The notes below the pieces were generated by a model. That model saw nothing but the letters and a program-made list of their open reading frames with translations, searched no databases and was not told the DNA's origin. The translations under genes and the position numbers were made by a program. Positions 1-6,670 of a DNA stretch of 14,249 nt are shown one piece after another (positions within the stretch are counted from its first letter, which is position 1; each line of letters opens with the position of its first letter). The stretch comes from Candidatus Latescibacterota bacterium (GTDB lineage: Bacteria > Latescibacterota > MVCY01 > DTYK01). The stretch is from contig DTYK01000137.1 of assembly GCA_012961925.1 (NCBI GenBank), forward strand, positions 1 to 14,249, in the 5' to 3' direction.

Positions 1-59
1 AGATAAGAAAAACAAAGGTTCAAGTCAAGGGAATATTTGGACCGATCATCCATAAAGAG

Positions 60-653
60 CTACCGGGATTGTCTTTCCAGCATTCGTCTGGCCTTCTCAA
101 GGTCAGAGGGCGTATTTATGTTGAAGAAGGAGAGCATACCAGGATCGAACCTCTCAATCTCTTCCCGGCTGATCTCCCGGACCTTCACCCTGGGGAAGAA
201 GCCTGTCACCTTGAAGGGACCTGCATGCAGTTGCTTTTCTATATGGGCAATACAGTTCTTCGAATATATCGCATGGAGGGGTTCAAGGCGCTCGCCCACC
301 CTGGGGACGATCACATCGTAATCCTTCAGTCCTTCTAACATATAGTTTATCAGACTGGGTCTGATGAAGGGCAAATCACAGGCGGTGATGAAGCTGTATT
401 GGCTGGGAGACCGTTTTAAACCGGTATAGATCCCACCGAGCGGGCCACAGCCCGGAATTATATCCTGTATCACAGTTATCCCAGGCCTTGGATGTTTCAG
501 GGTAGTACAGGTGACTATGATAATCCTCTCGAAGACCTGAGATAGCACTTCTGTGATCCTCTCAAGCATCGAACGGCCGCCCAGCCTGACGAAGGCTTTG
601 TCCTGACCAAGACGACTGCTCTTTCCTCCTGCGAGGACTATCCCGGTAACCAA
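60..653 (-). CDS. mobA: Molybdenum cofactor guanylyltransferase MobA
   Basis: MobA transfers GMP from GTP to molybdopterin-bound molybdenum, giving the guanine dinucleotide cofactor used by DMSO-reductase-family enzymes such as formate dehydrogenases. The 197-residue protein has the usual family length. It opens with the nucleotide-binding loop LAGGKSSRLGQDKA (residues 7-20), followed by GCGPLGGI (68-75) and the metal-binding segment TACDLPF (90-96), in the order expected for this Rossmann-like nucleotidyltransferase fold. The start is TTG at 653; an AAGGAG lies 14 bases upstream, rather far, but no nearer start fits and other MobA proteins begin at about this point. It is the last gene seen in the minus-strand block, about 215 bases after the HydG-like gene. 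Related MobA-like or MocA-like enzymes share the fold, so the exact nucleotide is inferred from similarity. Confidence 0.9.
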   Translation of the reverse strand: MVTGIVLAGGKSSRLGQDKAFVRLGGRSMLERITEVLSQVFERIIIVTCTTLKHPRPGITVIQDIIPGCGPLGGIYTGLKRSPSQYSFITACDLPFIRPSLINYMLEGLKDYDVIVPRVGERLEPLHAIYSKNCIAHIEKQLHAGPFKVTGFFPRVKVREISREEIERFDPGMLSFFNINTPSDLEKARRMLERQSR

Positions 654-868
654 TGTGTTTTCAAACGCTCCTTCTCAAAGGTGGGTTGTTAAAGGGGCAG
701 CAGAACATCCTGAAGGATAGGTTTTCCTCCAGCAGGTGAGGGACTTTTCATGGTGAGGCGACGATCTGTGAAGCACGGCACCCATGGCCGGCCAGAGTGC
801 TGCGTACAGTGGTTTGAAGTCATAGATCTTAGAGGCACTAAGGGGAGGTAGTGGTTTCACTGACGTTT

Positions 869-1711
869 TCAAAACGACTCAAGTAGCTGTTTTAATTCTC
901 TATAGTTGAAGACCGGACCGTCAAGGCACACATATTTTGATCCTATATTACAGTGCCCGCATTTTCCTATGCCGCACTTCATGTGCCTTTCAAGGGTACA
1001 GATTATCCATTCCTCGGGGAGACCTATTTCAAGAAGATCTCTTATCACAAACGGGATCATCACGGGAGGACCACAGATGAAAGCGGCCGTATTGTCAGCG
1101 GATATACGGGTCTTGGCAAACAGCGTTGTCACCACGCCAACATTGCCCGTCCACCTTTCGTCCCCTATGTCGACGGTGACCAGCACTTCGACCCCATCCG
1201 TTTCCGACCAGCAGTTGAGTTCGTCTTTAAAGACGAGGTCTGCCGGGGTCCTCGCTCCGTAAAGTATCTGGAGGGAACCAAAATCATCCCTGTTGGCGAT
1301 TATGCTGTTAATCAACGATCTCAAGGGCGCAAGTCCTATCCCGCCTCCCACAAATACTATGTTTTTCCCTTTTATCTCCTCATAGGGAAAGCCATTCCCA
1401 TACGGCCCCCTGATGCCGATCTCATCCCCTGGTTTAAGCTGGTGTAACCTTTCGGTCAACCTGCCCGACCTCTTCACGCTCAGTTCAAAGGAACCATTAC
1501 AGCACGGGGCAGAGGAGAGGGAGATGGGCGCTTCACCGAGACCAAGGATAGAGACCTGCACGAACTGTCCCGGCCTATAGTAAAACGTGGTCTGACGAGC
1601 CTTGTCCTTGAATGCGAGAGAGAAGGTCTTTATGTCAGAGGTCTCCTCCTTCACCCTCTGGATGACGGCGGGATAGGGCAGATATGGATTTTCTCTGTTA
1701 GCCACCTCCAT
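869..1711 (-). CDS. FAD/NAD(P)-binding oxidoreductase with C-terminal [2Fe-2S] site (HydG / AsrB / PyrK-like)
   Basis: This is a ferredoxin-NADP reductase-like electron-transfer subunit of the group that includes sulfhydrogenase gamma, anaerobic sulfite reductase B and PyrK. FAD-binding signatures appear as RPGQFVQV (46-53) and APISLSSAP (61-69), followed by GPYGNGFP (102-109). The NAD(P) half shows VGGGIGLAPL (121-130) and CGPPVM (213-218). The C-terminus carries four cysteines, C246, C251, C254 and C262 (spacing x4, x2, x7), for a [2Fe-2S] cluster. The 280-residue length fits the family. The gene sits 12 bases behind the HydB-like gene, so the pair probably forms one cytoplasmic complex linking NAD(P)H to ferredoxin-type carriers. 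A GGGAGG directly abuts the ATG at 1711, which makes the in-frame GTG at 1705 a good alternative start. The final electron acceptor cannot be read from this sequence. Confidence 0.85.
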   Translation of the reverse strand: MEVANRENPYLPYPAVIQRVKEETSDIKTFSLAFKDKARQTTFYYRPGQFVQVSILGLGEAPISLSSAPCCNGSFELSVKRSGRLTERLHQLKPGDEIGIRGPYGNGFPYEEIKGKNIVFVGGGIGLAPLRSLINSIIANRDDFGSLQILYGARTPADLVFKDELNCWSETDGVEVLVTVDIGDERWTGNVGVVTTLFAKTRISADNTAAFICGPPVMIPFVIRDLLEIGLPEEWIICTLERHMKCGIGKCGHCNIGSKYVCLDGPVFNYRELKQLLESF

Positions 1712-1723
1712 CCTCCCTTTTCG

Positions 1724-2788
1724 TCAGCGTTCAGGTTTAGCCCCAACATCGACCTCATACCCTTTCGAACGGAGAGAGACACTTGTTACTACCTGGGCTA
1801 TATCTATGTAGCCTGGGCAGGTGTCAGTGCAACGGCCACACCCGACACACCCATAGGCCCCGTATTTTTCCACGTAATAGACGAGTTTGCAAAAGAATCG
1901 TTGTCTTATCCTCTCCACCTTGCTGCCGCGGGGGTTGATACCACCGGCCATTCTGGTGAAGCCGGAGAAAAGGCAGGAGTCCCAACCTCTTGTCCTTTTC
2001 CCTGATGTTTCCGAAAGCTGCCTGTCAAACAGATTGAAGCAGTGGCAGGTCGGACAGACGAAGCTACAACCTCCACAACGCAGGCATCTTTCCGCAATGT
2101 CCTCCCACATCCCATCGGCAAAAAGCCCCTTCATCAGTTCAGTTACCCGCTGGAAATCCACACGGAGGACGAAGCTTTCCAGTGCAATAGCAAGCAGGTC
2201 AGCCTTTCTCTTTATTTCAGGTTCCCCTGCCTCTCCGAAGAGACCCCTTCCGATCTTTACGATCTCCTCTCCTCTGGACGAGCCAACCTCAACCAGATAT
2301 TCATCGCCAAGGTCTGTTAGGAGAAGGTCGTAGCCTTCTGAGGCAGACGGGCCGGTCTTCAATGAGCTGCAGAAACAGGAGTTTCCAGGCTGATTGCAGG
2401 CCATTGCTATGAAGACGGTCTTTTCCCTTCGGTTCAGATAATATAGATCCGGGATATCTTTGGAGAAGACGCTGTCCAGCAGCAGTATGCCGTTCAGATC
2501 ACAGGATCTGATCCCCAGAATGATCCGGCATCGGTCTTTGATTTTCGGTTGTAAGGTAGTTCCGTTCTCAGGATCGGAGTATTCGAAGACCGTCTCATCT
2601 TGTGGGAGAAGGAATTCCCTCGGTGCTACAGGAGAGTTCAAGTAGTCAAGATCCATCTCCGCGCCCCCTGATAGGGGCTCAAACAGGGTGTCATCTTTCT
2701 TCCGGACAGGCGCAACTATTTCGTAATCATCGCTGAGTGCATCGACCAGATCAATACACCTGGCCTTCTTGAGCAATCTAACAGTCAA
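1724..2788 (-). CDS. 4Fe-4S dicluster electron-transfer subunit (HydB / AsrA-like)
   Basis: The 354-residue protein resembles the beta subunit of cytosolic sulfhydrogenases and the A subunit of anaerobic sulfite reductase, which pass electrons between a flavin partner and a catalytic subunit. Two ferredoxin-type cysteine sets are visible near the C-terminus: C235, C238, C241 and C245 followed by P, and C314, C317, C320 and C324 followed by P. Further cysteines lie in a CHC at 248-250 and in the family segment around C131 and CFC (138-140). LGIRSCDLNGI (91-101) is also typical of the family. The start is TTG at 2788 with GGAG seven bases upstream. The HydG-like flavoprotein follows after 12 bases. 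No hydrogenase delta/alpha or sulfite reductase catalytic gene is present in the window, so the partner is unknown. Confidence 0.82.
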   Translation of the reverse strand: MTVRLLKKARCIDLVDALSDDYEIVAPVRKKDDTLFEPLSGGAEMDLDYLNSPVAPREFLLPQDETVFEYSDPENGTTLQPKIKDRCRIILGIRSCDLNGILLLDSVFSKDIPDLYYLNRREKTVFIAMACNQPGNSCFCSSLKTGPSASEGYDLLLTDLGDEYLVEVGSSRGEEIVKIGRGLFGEAGEPEIKRKADLLAIALESFVLRVDFQRVTELMKGLFADGMWEDIAERCLRCGGCSFVCPTCHCFNLFDRQLSETSGKRTRGWDSCLFSGFTRMAGGINPRGSKVERIRQRFFCKLVYYVEKYGAYGCVGCGRCTDTCPGYIDIAQVVTSVSLRSKGYEVDVGAKPER

Positions 2789-2825
2789 CTTTCAGCTCCA
2801 TTTTACGGGAAATATCCGAACGTTG

Positions 2826-3923
2826 TCATCTTCTCCTTGCCTGAATGCCCCGCTGACTAAGTAAGGCTACTGCTCTGTCTGCAGCCTCTTCGCTTTCAAA
2901 GGCGAGCCTGATGGTTCCACCCTCTCCCTCCCTCACCTTCAGGACTTCGATGTCCTTTATGTTGATGTTCTCCTGGGCTATTGTCGCTGAGATCTCTGCG
3001 ATGACGCCTGGTTTATCCTCTGCCACCACAACGATCTCATAAAGGGGGCTGAGGAAGCCCTTGGAATCCTTGGGGATTGCACTACGGGTGATGTTGGCAA
3101 TCCGGAAGTCCTCGGATAGCTTATCACTCCCTATTCTCCCCTTCAGTTTTTCCAGCTCCGTAATGTAACGGTCGATCATACAGGTGATCTCCGTCCTGTT
3201 TGTTCCGCAGATATCCTTCCAGATCTCATAAGGGCTTGAAGCGATCCTCGTCAGATCCCTGAAGCCACCTGCGGCCAGACGGAGGAACAGCGGGTTCTGC
3301 TGGTTCATTTCGCCGACCATTCGCACAAGGGCGATGGCCATCATCTGCGGCAGATGGCTCACTGTTGCCGCTATCATGTCATGTGTGTGGGGGCCCATCA
3401 GGACAACCCTTGCACCTAATCGTTCCACAAAAGCTGAAAAGGCATCGGAAACTTCCACCGGCACGTTCTTGCCGGGAGTGAGCACATAGATGGCGTTCTG
3501 GAAGAGAAAAGGGTCGGAAGCCATCACACCGCTCTTCTCAGATCCAACCATTGGATGGCCGCCTATGAAATAGATATCCCCAGGAAGCACCTCCTTGGCA
3601 ACGGAGGCAATCCGGGCTTTGGTGCTGCCGACGTCGGTTACGATTGCCCCTCCCTTGGCGTATCTTCCCACATCCTCCAGCAGTTCGATTATGCGGAATA
3701 TAGGTGTACAGAGGAAGATGATGTCCGCTTCCCGAATGCCCTCTTCAAGGGATTCATACCCGTAACCCTGGTCTATCGCGCCTAACTCTCCTGCTTTTTC
3801 GAGGCTTGGACGCCGACTGATCCCGGTAATCCTCAGGCCTGATCCAAGTCTTTTCAATGCCATTGCCAGGGACCCACCTATCAAGCCTACACCGATGATT
3901 GTGATGTTTTGAAAATTCCTCAA
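2826..3923 (-). CDS. tyrA: Prephenate dehydrogenase with C-terminal ACT domain
   Basis: TyrA oxidatively decarboxylates prephenate to 4-hydroxyphenylpyruvate with NAD(P)+, the committed step toward tyrosine. The dinucleotide-binding loop GVGLIGGS is at residues 11-18, and GGHPMVGSE (121-129) and SHLPQM in the helical domain match conserved active-site segments. Residues about 295-365 form an ACT domain with the EDKPGVIAEI signature, which in this family usually senses tyrosine or another aromatic amino acid, so feedback control is likely but inferred. The length of 365 residues suits a TyrA-ACT protein. The start is TTG at 3923 with AGGAG seven bases upstream. It follows the DAHP synthase gene by about 33 bases and precedes the HydB-like gene by 37 bases. 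A dehydrogenase acting on arogenate is possible; substrate choice cannot be read here. Confidence 0.92.
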   Translation of the reverse strand: MRNFQNITIIGVGLIGGSLAMALKRLGSGLRITGISRRPSLEKAGELGAIDQGYGYESLEEGIREADIIFLCTPIFRIIELLEDVGRYAKGGAIVTDVGSTKARIASVAKEVLPGDIYFIGGHPMVGSEKSGVMASDPFLFQNAIYVLTPGKNVPVEVSDAFSAFVERLGARVVLMGPHTHDMIAATVSHLPQMMAIALVRMVGEMNQQNPLFLRLAAGGFRDLTRIASSPYEIWKDICGTNRTEITCMIDRYITELEKLKGRIGSDKLSEDFRIANITRSAIPKDSKGFLSPLYEIVVVAEDKPGVIAEISATIAQENINIKDIEVLKVREGEGGTIRLAFESEEAADRAVALLSQRGIQARRR

Positions 3924-3956
3924 CCTTTAGCTCCTGTGATTTGATCTTAGGGATTC

Positions 3957-4982
3957 CTAAAGCCTTCGTCCGATCGCAGCGACCAGAGGTTGCAATTCCC
4001 TCATCAGTCTCCCAAAATCACTGAAGGTAAGCGACTGAGCGCCGTCCTTTAACGCTTTGGCTGGGTTAGGATGGATCTCGATGAGCAGGCCATCAGCACC
4101 AGCCGCCACCGCTGCCTTTGAGATGGGAGCAACCAGACGCCACCTTCCGGTCCCATGGCTTGGATCGCCGAGGACGGGCAGATGGCTTAATTGGTGAACC
4201 ACAGGTATCGCATTGACGTCGAAGGTGTTGCGGGTATACGGTTCAAATGTCCTGATTCCCCGTTCGCAGAGGATAATATTGAAGTTACCTTTATCAGCGA
4301 TATACTCGGCCGCCTGAAGCCACTCCTCAATGGTGGATGACATCCCTCGTTTAAGCATCACAGGTTTTTCGGTGTGACCTACCTCCTGTAACAATGAGAA
4401 ATTGGCCATATTCCTTGTACCGATCTGTAAGATGTCGGCATACCGGGTGACCAGTTCGACATCCCGTGTATCCATCACCTCTGTGATTACGGGTAGGCCA
4501 GTTTCATTTCTCGCCTCGGCAAGGATCTTAAGACCTTCTTCTCCGAGGCCTCGAAAGCTGTAAGGTGAGGTGCTCGGCTTGAACGCCCCACCCCGCAGGA
4601 TATGCGCGCCCGCCTCCTTGACCACCCTGGCAGCGGAGAGCAACTGATCCCGTGACTCCACAGAACAGGGCCCAGCCATCACCACCACCTGCTCACCTCC
4701 GATCTCAACATCACCCACCTTGATTACCGTTCGTTCAGGGTGGAATTCCCTGCTCACAAGCTTGTACGGTTTTGAGATCAGCACAACATCCTCAACGAAA
4801 GGTAACGCCTTAAGCTGCTCAGCGATCAGCCCTTTGTCCTTGGTAGGCCTTCCAATCGCCCCGACGACGGTTTTCTCCACGCCTCTTGAGATATCAGCAC
4901 CGCGATATCCCGCTCCCGTCAGGCTGTCCACGACCTCCTTGACGTCCTCATCTCGAACGTCTGCACGCAGGATGACTATCAT
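3957..4982 (-). CDS. aroF: 3-deoxy-7-phosphoheptulonate (DAHP) synthase, type I-beta
   Basis: The enzyme condenses phosphoenolpyruvate with erythrose 4-phosphate, the first step of the shikimate pathway. An N-terminal ferredoxin-like regulatory domain of roughly 80 residues is followed by the catalytic barrel. Visible motifs are AGPCSVES, RGGAFKPSTSPYSF, QIGTRNM, LKRGMS, CERGIRTFEPYTRN, DPSHGTGRWR and a C-terminal IEIHPNP, all characteristic of this class. The chosen start, ATG at 4982, gives an N-terminus beginning MIVILRADV like related proteins and lies eight bases after AGGAGG; an in-frame ATG at 4988 is the alternative. The gene starts just after the chorismate mutase stop at 4996, so the two are probably co-translated. 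In some bacteria a separate chorismate mutase binds this enzyme type to regulate it, and the pairing here would suit that, as an inference. Confidence 0.95.
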   Translation of the reverse strand: MIVILRADVRDEDVKEVVDSLTGAGYRGADISRGVEKTVVGAIGRPTKDKGLIAEQLKALPFVEDVVLISKPYKLVSREFHPERTVIKVGDVEIGGEQVVVMAGPCSVESRDQLLSAARVVKEAGAHILRGGAFKPSTSPYSFRGLGEEGLKILAEARNETGLPVITEVMDTRDVELVTRYADILQIGTRNMANFSLLQEVGHTEKPVMLKRGMSSTIEEWLQAAEYIADKGNFNIILCERGIRTFEPYTRNTFDVNAIPVVHQLSHLPVLGDPSHGTGRWRLVAPISKAAVAAGADGLLIEIHPNPAKALKDGAQSLTFSDFGRLMRELQPLVAAIGRRL

Positions 4983-4995
4983 TGCCATCTCCTCC

Positions 4996-5265
4996 TCATC
5001 CCTCTACATCTCTGCTTTCCAACCTTCGTGACTCCTCTAAGATCTTTTGAAACACCCGCTTGATTGCCCCGTTATCGAGGGGCCCTCTGTTCAGCCTCTG
5101 GACTACCCCCAAAACCTCTTTCTCCCTTTCAGGCGAATAGACCTCACCACCCTGTTCCCTCTTTATCCTCCCTATCTCCAGGGCATATTGGGCCCGTCGA
5201 TTAAGGAGATAGACGAGGACCTCATCCAGGGCATCGATCTTGCTGCGCCAGTCACTTATATCCAT
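4996..5265 (-). CDS. aroQ: Chorismate mutase, AroQ class, monofunctional
   Basis: This small protein (89 residues from the chosen start) rearranges chorismate to prephenate. It matches the all-helical AroQ fold: R7 in WRSKID, an NRRAQYALEIGRIK helix carrying R23/R24 and K35, and PEREKE with R47 and E48, which correspond to active-site residues of the E. coli enzyme. No prephenate dehydratase domain follows, so it is not the usual fused PheA. The open frame extends upstream to 5331, but that overlaps the preceding gene. ATG at 5265 has GGAG about eight bases upstream and gives the typical N-terminus; ATG at 5277 is possible. It lies just ahead of the DAHP synthase gene and feeds TyrA, which is encoded next. 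Confidence 0.9.
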   Translation of the reverse strand: MDISDWRSKIDALDEVLVYLLNRRAQYALEIGRIKREQGGEVYSPEREKEVLGVVQRLNRGPLDNGAIKRVFQKILEESRRLESRDVEG

Positions 5266-5305
5266 CTTTCTCTCCATAACCTTAGAGTTCTCATCTGATA
5301 TGAGA

Positions 5306-6007
5306 CTATCGCCGGCAATTCGTAAGAGCATAACCCCCTTTGCAAGCCTTTATGCAGACCCCACAGATGTAATGGCCAACCCTTTTGCGAAACTCTTTCA
5401 GCTTCTGAAAACATCTCTGAAAGTCATAGTCGGCAGGTAACTCTCCAAGGGCTTGTGCTGGACAGGCACCGATACAGGCACGACAATCTCCACACCACCC
5501 CTCTACCGGGCGGTCAGTCCTCAGGGGTATGTCGGTCAGGACCGTCACGTATCTGACCCTGGCACCGAATTGGGGATTCACCAGAAGATTGTTCCTTCCG
5601 ATCCATCCATGGCCCGAAAGGACACCGACATGTTTATGAGATAGATGGCCGACCTGTCTTTCCCAGTCGATTATCTGGGATGCTGGGACGGGTAAAACAC
5701 GGTACCCCTGATCCTGTATAAGCAGAGAGATTTCAAATGCAATCCGATCCAGAAAGATGTTGGCCTGCCTGTAATGCCAGGAATAGAGCAGTGTAGGCTC
5801 ATCCTGAATGCCTTCGATAACCTGGTGACTCAGACGAACGCCCAGGGAGACAGCATAGCACGGTTTGGATGGCCACTCCAGAGATGCCAAATTGGAACGC
5901 ACGGACTCCAGATCATCGAGCCTTGCAACGCCAAACAGAGAGATTCCTTTTTTTAGGGCGAAGTCCCTGAGCCATTGGTAATTTTTCAAAATTGGGGACG
6001 GGTTCAT
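5306..6007 (-). CDS. Short epoxyqueuosine reductase-like (QueG-family) iron-sulfur protein
   Basis: The 233-residue protein matches the C-terminal two thirds of QueG and related corrinoid/iron-sulfur reductases. The segment from SHK (123-125) through HGWIGRNNLLVNP (133-145) and VLTDIPL (156-162) is the QueG-like core. It is followed by C172, C175, C178 and C182-P for one [4Fe-4S] cluster, and by C199, C215, C218 and C222 for the second. Typical QueG proteins are well over 300 residues, so the N-terminal substrate/cofactor region is shorter here and tRNA epoxyqueuosine reduction should not be assumed. The frame is open up to 6328 but that part overlaps the preceding phosphatidyltransferase gene. 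ATG at 6007, five bases after that gene's stop, is the sensible start. A redox or reductase role is inferred; the substrate is unknown. Confidence 0.75.
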   Translation of the reverse strand: MNPSPILKNYQWLRDFALKKGISLFGVARLDDLESVRSNLASLEWPSKPCYAVSLGVRLSHQVIEGIQDEPTLLYSWHYRQANIFLDRIAFEISLLIQDQGYRVLPVPASQIIDWERQVGHLSHKHVGVLSGHGWIGRNNLLVNPQFGARVRYVTVLTDIPLRTDRPVEGWCGDCRACIGACPAQALGELPADYDFQRCFQKLKEFRKRVGHYICGVCIKACKGGYALTNCRR

Positions 6008-6012
6008 ATTTT

Positions 6013-6591
6013 TCAGGTCAGACTCCCGGCCTCTCGGATCCCGAGTATGAGATAGGTTCCGCCGGCAGCCACTGTCAGCGATGCGACAATGAAGTAGATT
6101 GGCACCAGAAGGCTCTGTGGAAATGAAAACAGGACCAGTATCACCAATATGGCCTGAGACCACGAGGAGGCCTTTCCCAGCAGGTTTGGCCTTGTCAAGA
6201 TGCTGTTTTGTTTGAGATAATACATAAGCTTCTGTCCAGACCGGAGAAAGGGGATGAGCCACAAAGAGCGCAACAGGACGAAACGTCCCACTACGATAGC
6301 GGTCAGCCAGAGGGGAGGATTGTGCCACGCCAGAGACAGCGTTATGTAAGCGGCCCCCAGACCCAGTTTGTCCGCCAGGGGGTCAAGAAAACGTCCTATA
6401 GGATTGTCCCTGTTGGTTCGGCTCACTATTCGCCCGTCCAGTATATCACTGATCATCCCATAAATAAAAATTACCCGTGCGAACGTAAGATAAGACCCAC
6501 CGGTCCAACTACGTACGATAGAGACCACAAGAACCGGAATCAGGACGATCCGACTTATTGCAAACCAGTTTGCAATAGCATGTGACGTCAT
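6013..6591 (-). CDS. CDP-alcohol phosphatidyltransferase family membrane protein (PgsA-like)
   Basis: This integral membrane enzyme family transfers a phosphatidyl group from CDP-diacylglycerol to an alcohol, for example glycerol 3-phosphate in phosphatidylglycerol synthesis. From ATG 6591 it is about 192 residues with several hydrophobic segments. The active-site motif is present as D49-x2-D52-G53, then G66-x3-D70-x3-D74, so all four metal/catalytic aspartates are kept. The usual Ala-Arg after DGxx is Val56-Ser57 here, with an Arg one place later. The start is uncertain: the ATG has only a weak ribosome site, while a perfect AGGAGG lies at 6626-6631, seven bases before an in-frame ACG at 6618. 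It follows recN by 79 bases and precedes the QueG-like gene by 5. The substrate alcohol is not certain; a PgsA paralogue is the safest reading. Confidence 0.82.
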   Translation of the reverse strand: MTSHAIANWFAISRIVLIPVLVVSIVRSWTGGSYLTFARVIFIYGMISDILDGRIVSRTNRDNPIGRFLDPLADKLGLGAAYITLSLAWHNPPLWLTAIVVGRFVLLRSLWLIPFLRSGQKLMYYLKQNSILTRPNLLGKASSWSQAILVILVLFSFPQSLLVPIYFIVASLTVAAGGTYLILGIREAGSLT

Positions 6592-6625
6592 CGGGATGAA
6601 TCTCTTAGAACGCGACGTTTCGTAT

Positions 6626-6631
6626 CCTCCT
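6626..6631 (-). promoter_or_regulatory. Strong Shine-Dalgarno site ahead of the phosphatidyltransferase gene
   Basis: A perfect AGGAGG on the minus strand sits 34 bases before the first in-frame ATG (6591). No ATG, GTG or TTG lies in any useful position between them. An in-frame ACG at 6616-6618 follows after seven bases and would add nine residues (ending in KRFIP) to the N-terminus. This either marks a rare non-AUG start, or is a chance match or a ribosome standby site. Confidence 0.4.
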
Positions 6632-6670
6632 GGGGGAAAATCCGTTCGGTGTCGTGAAATTTTGTTATCC

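Noticed and set aside
675..872. A 65-residue minus-strand frame starting with TTG that overlaps the HydG-like stop by a TTGA.
   Set aside because: It has no recognisable domain, an unusual Pro/Ser/His-rich composition and no good ribosome site; I treat 654-868 as non-coding, holding only the mobA ribosome site and a weak short hairpin.
953..1447. A 164-residue plus-strand frame opposite the HydG-like gene.
   Set aside because: The opposite strand encodes intact flavoprotein motifs throughout, so this frame is a shadow.
6008..6328. N-terminal extension of the QueG-like frame up to 6328.
   Set aside because: It overlaps the phosphatidyltransferase coding region in another frame and shows no family similarity; ATG 6007 is the better start.
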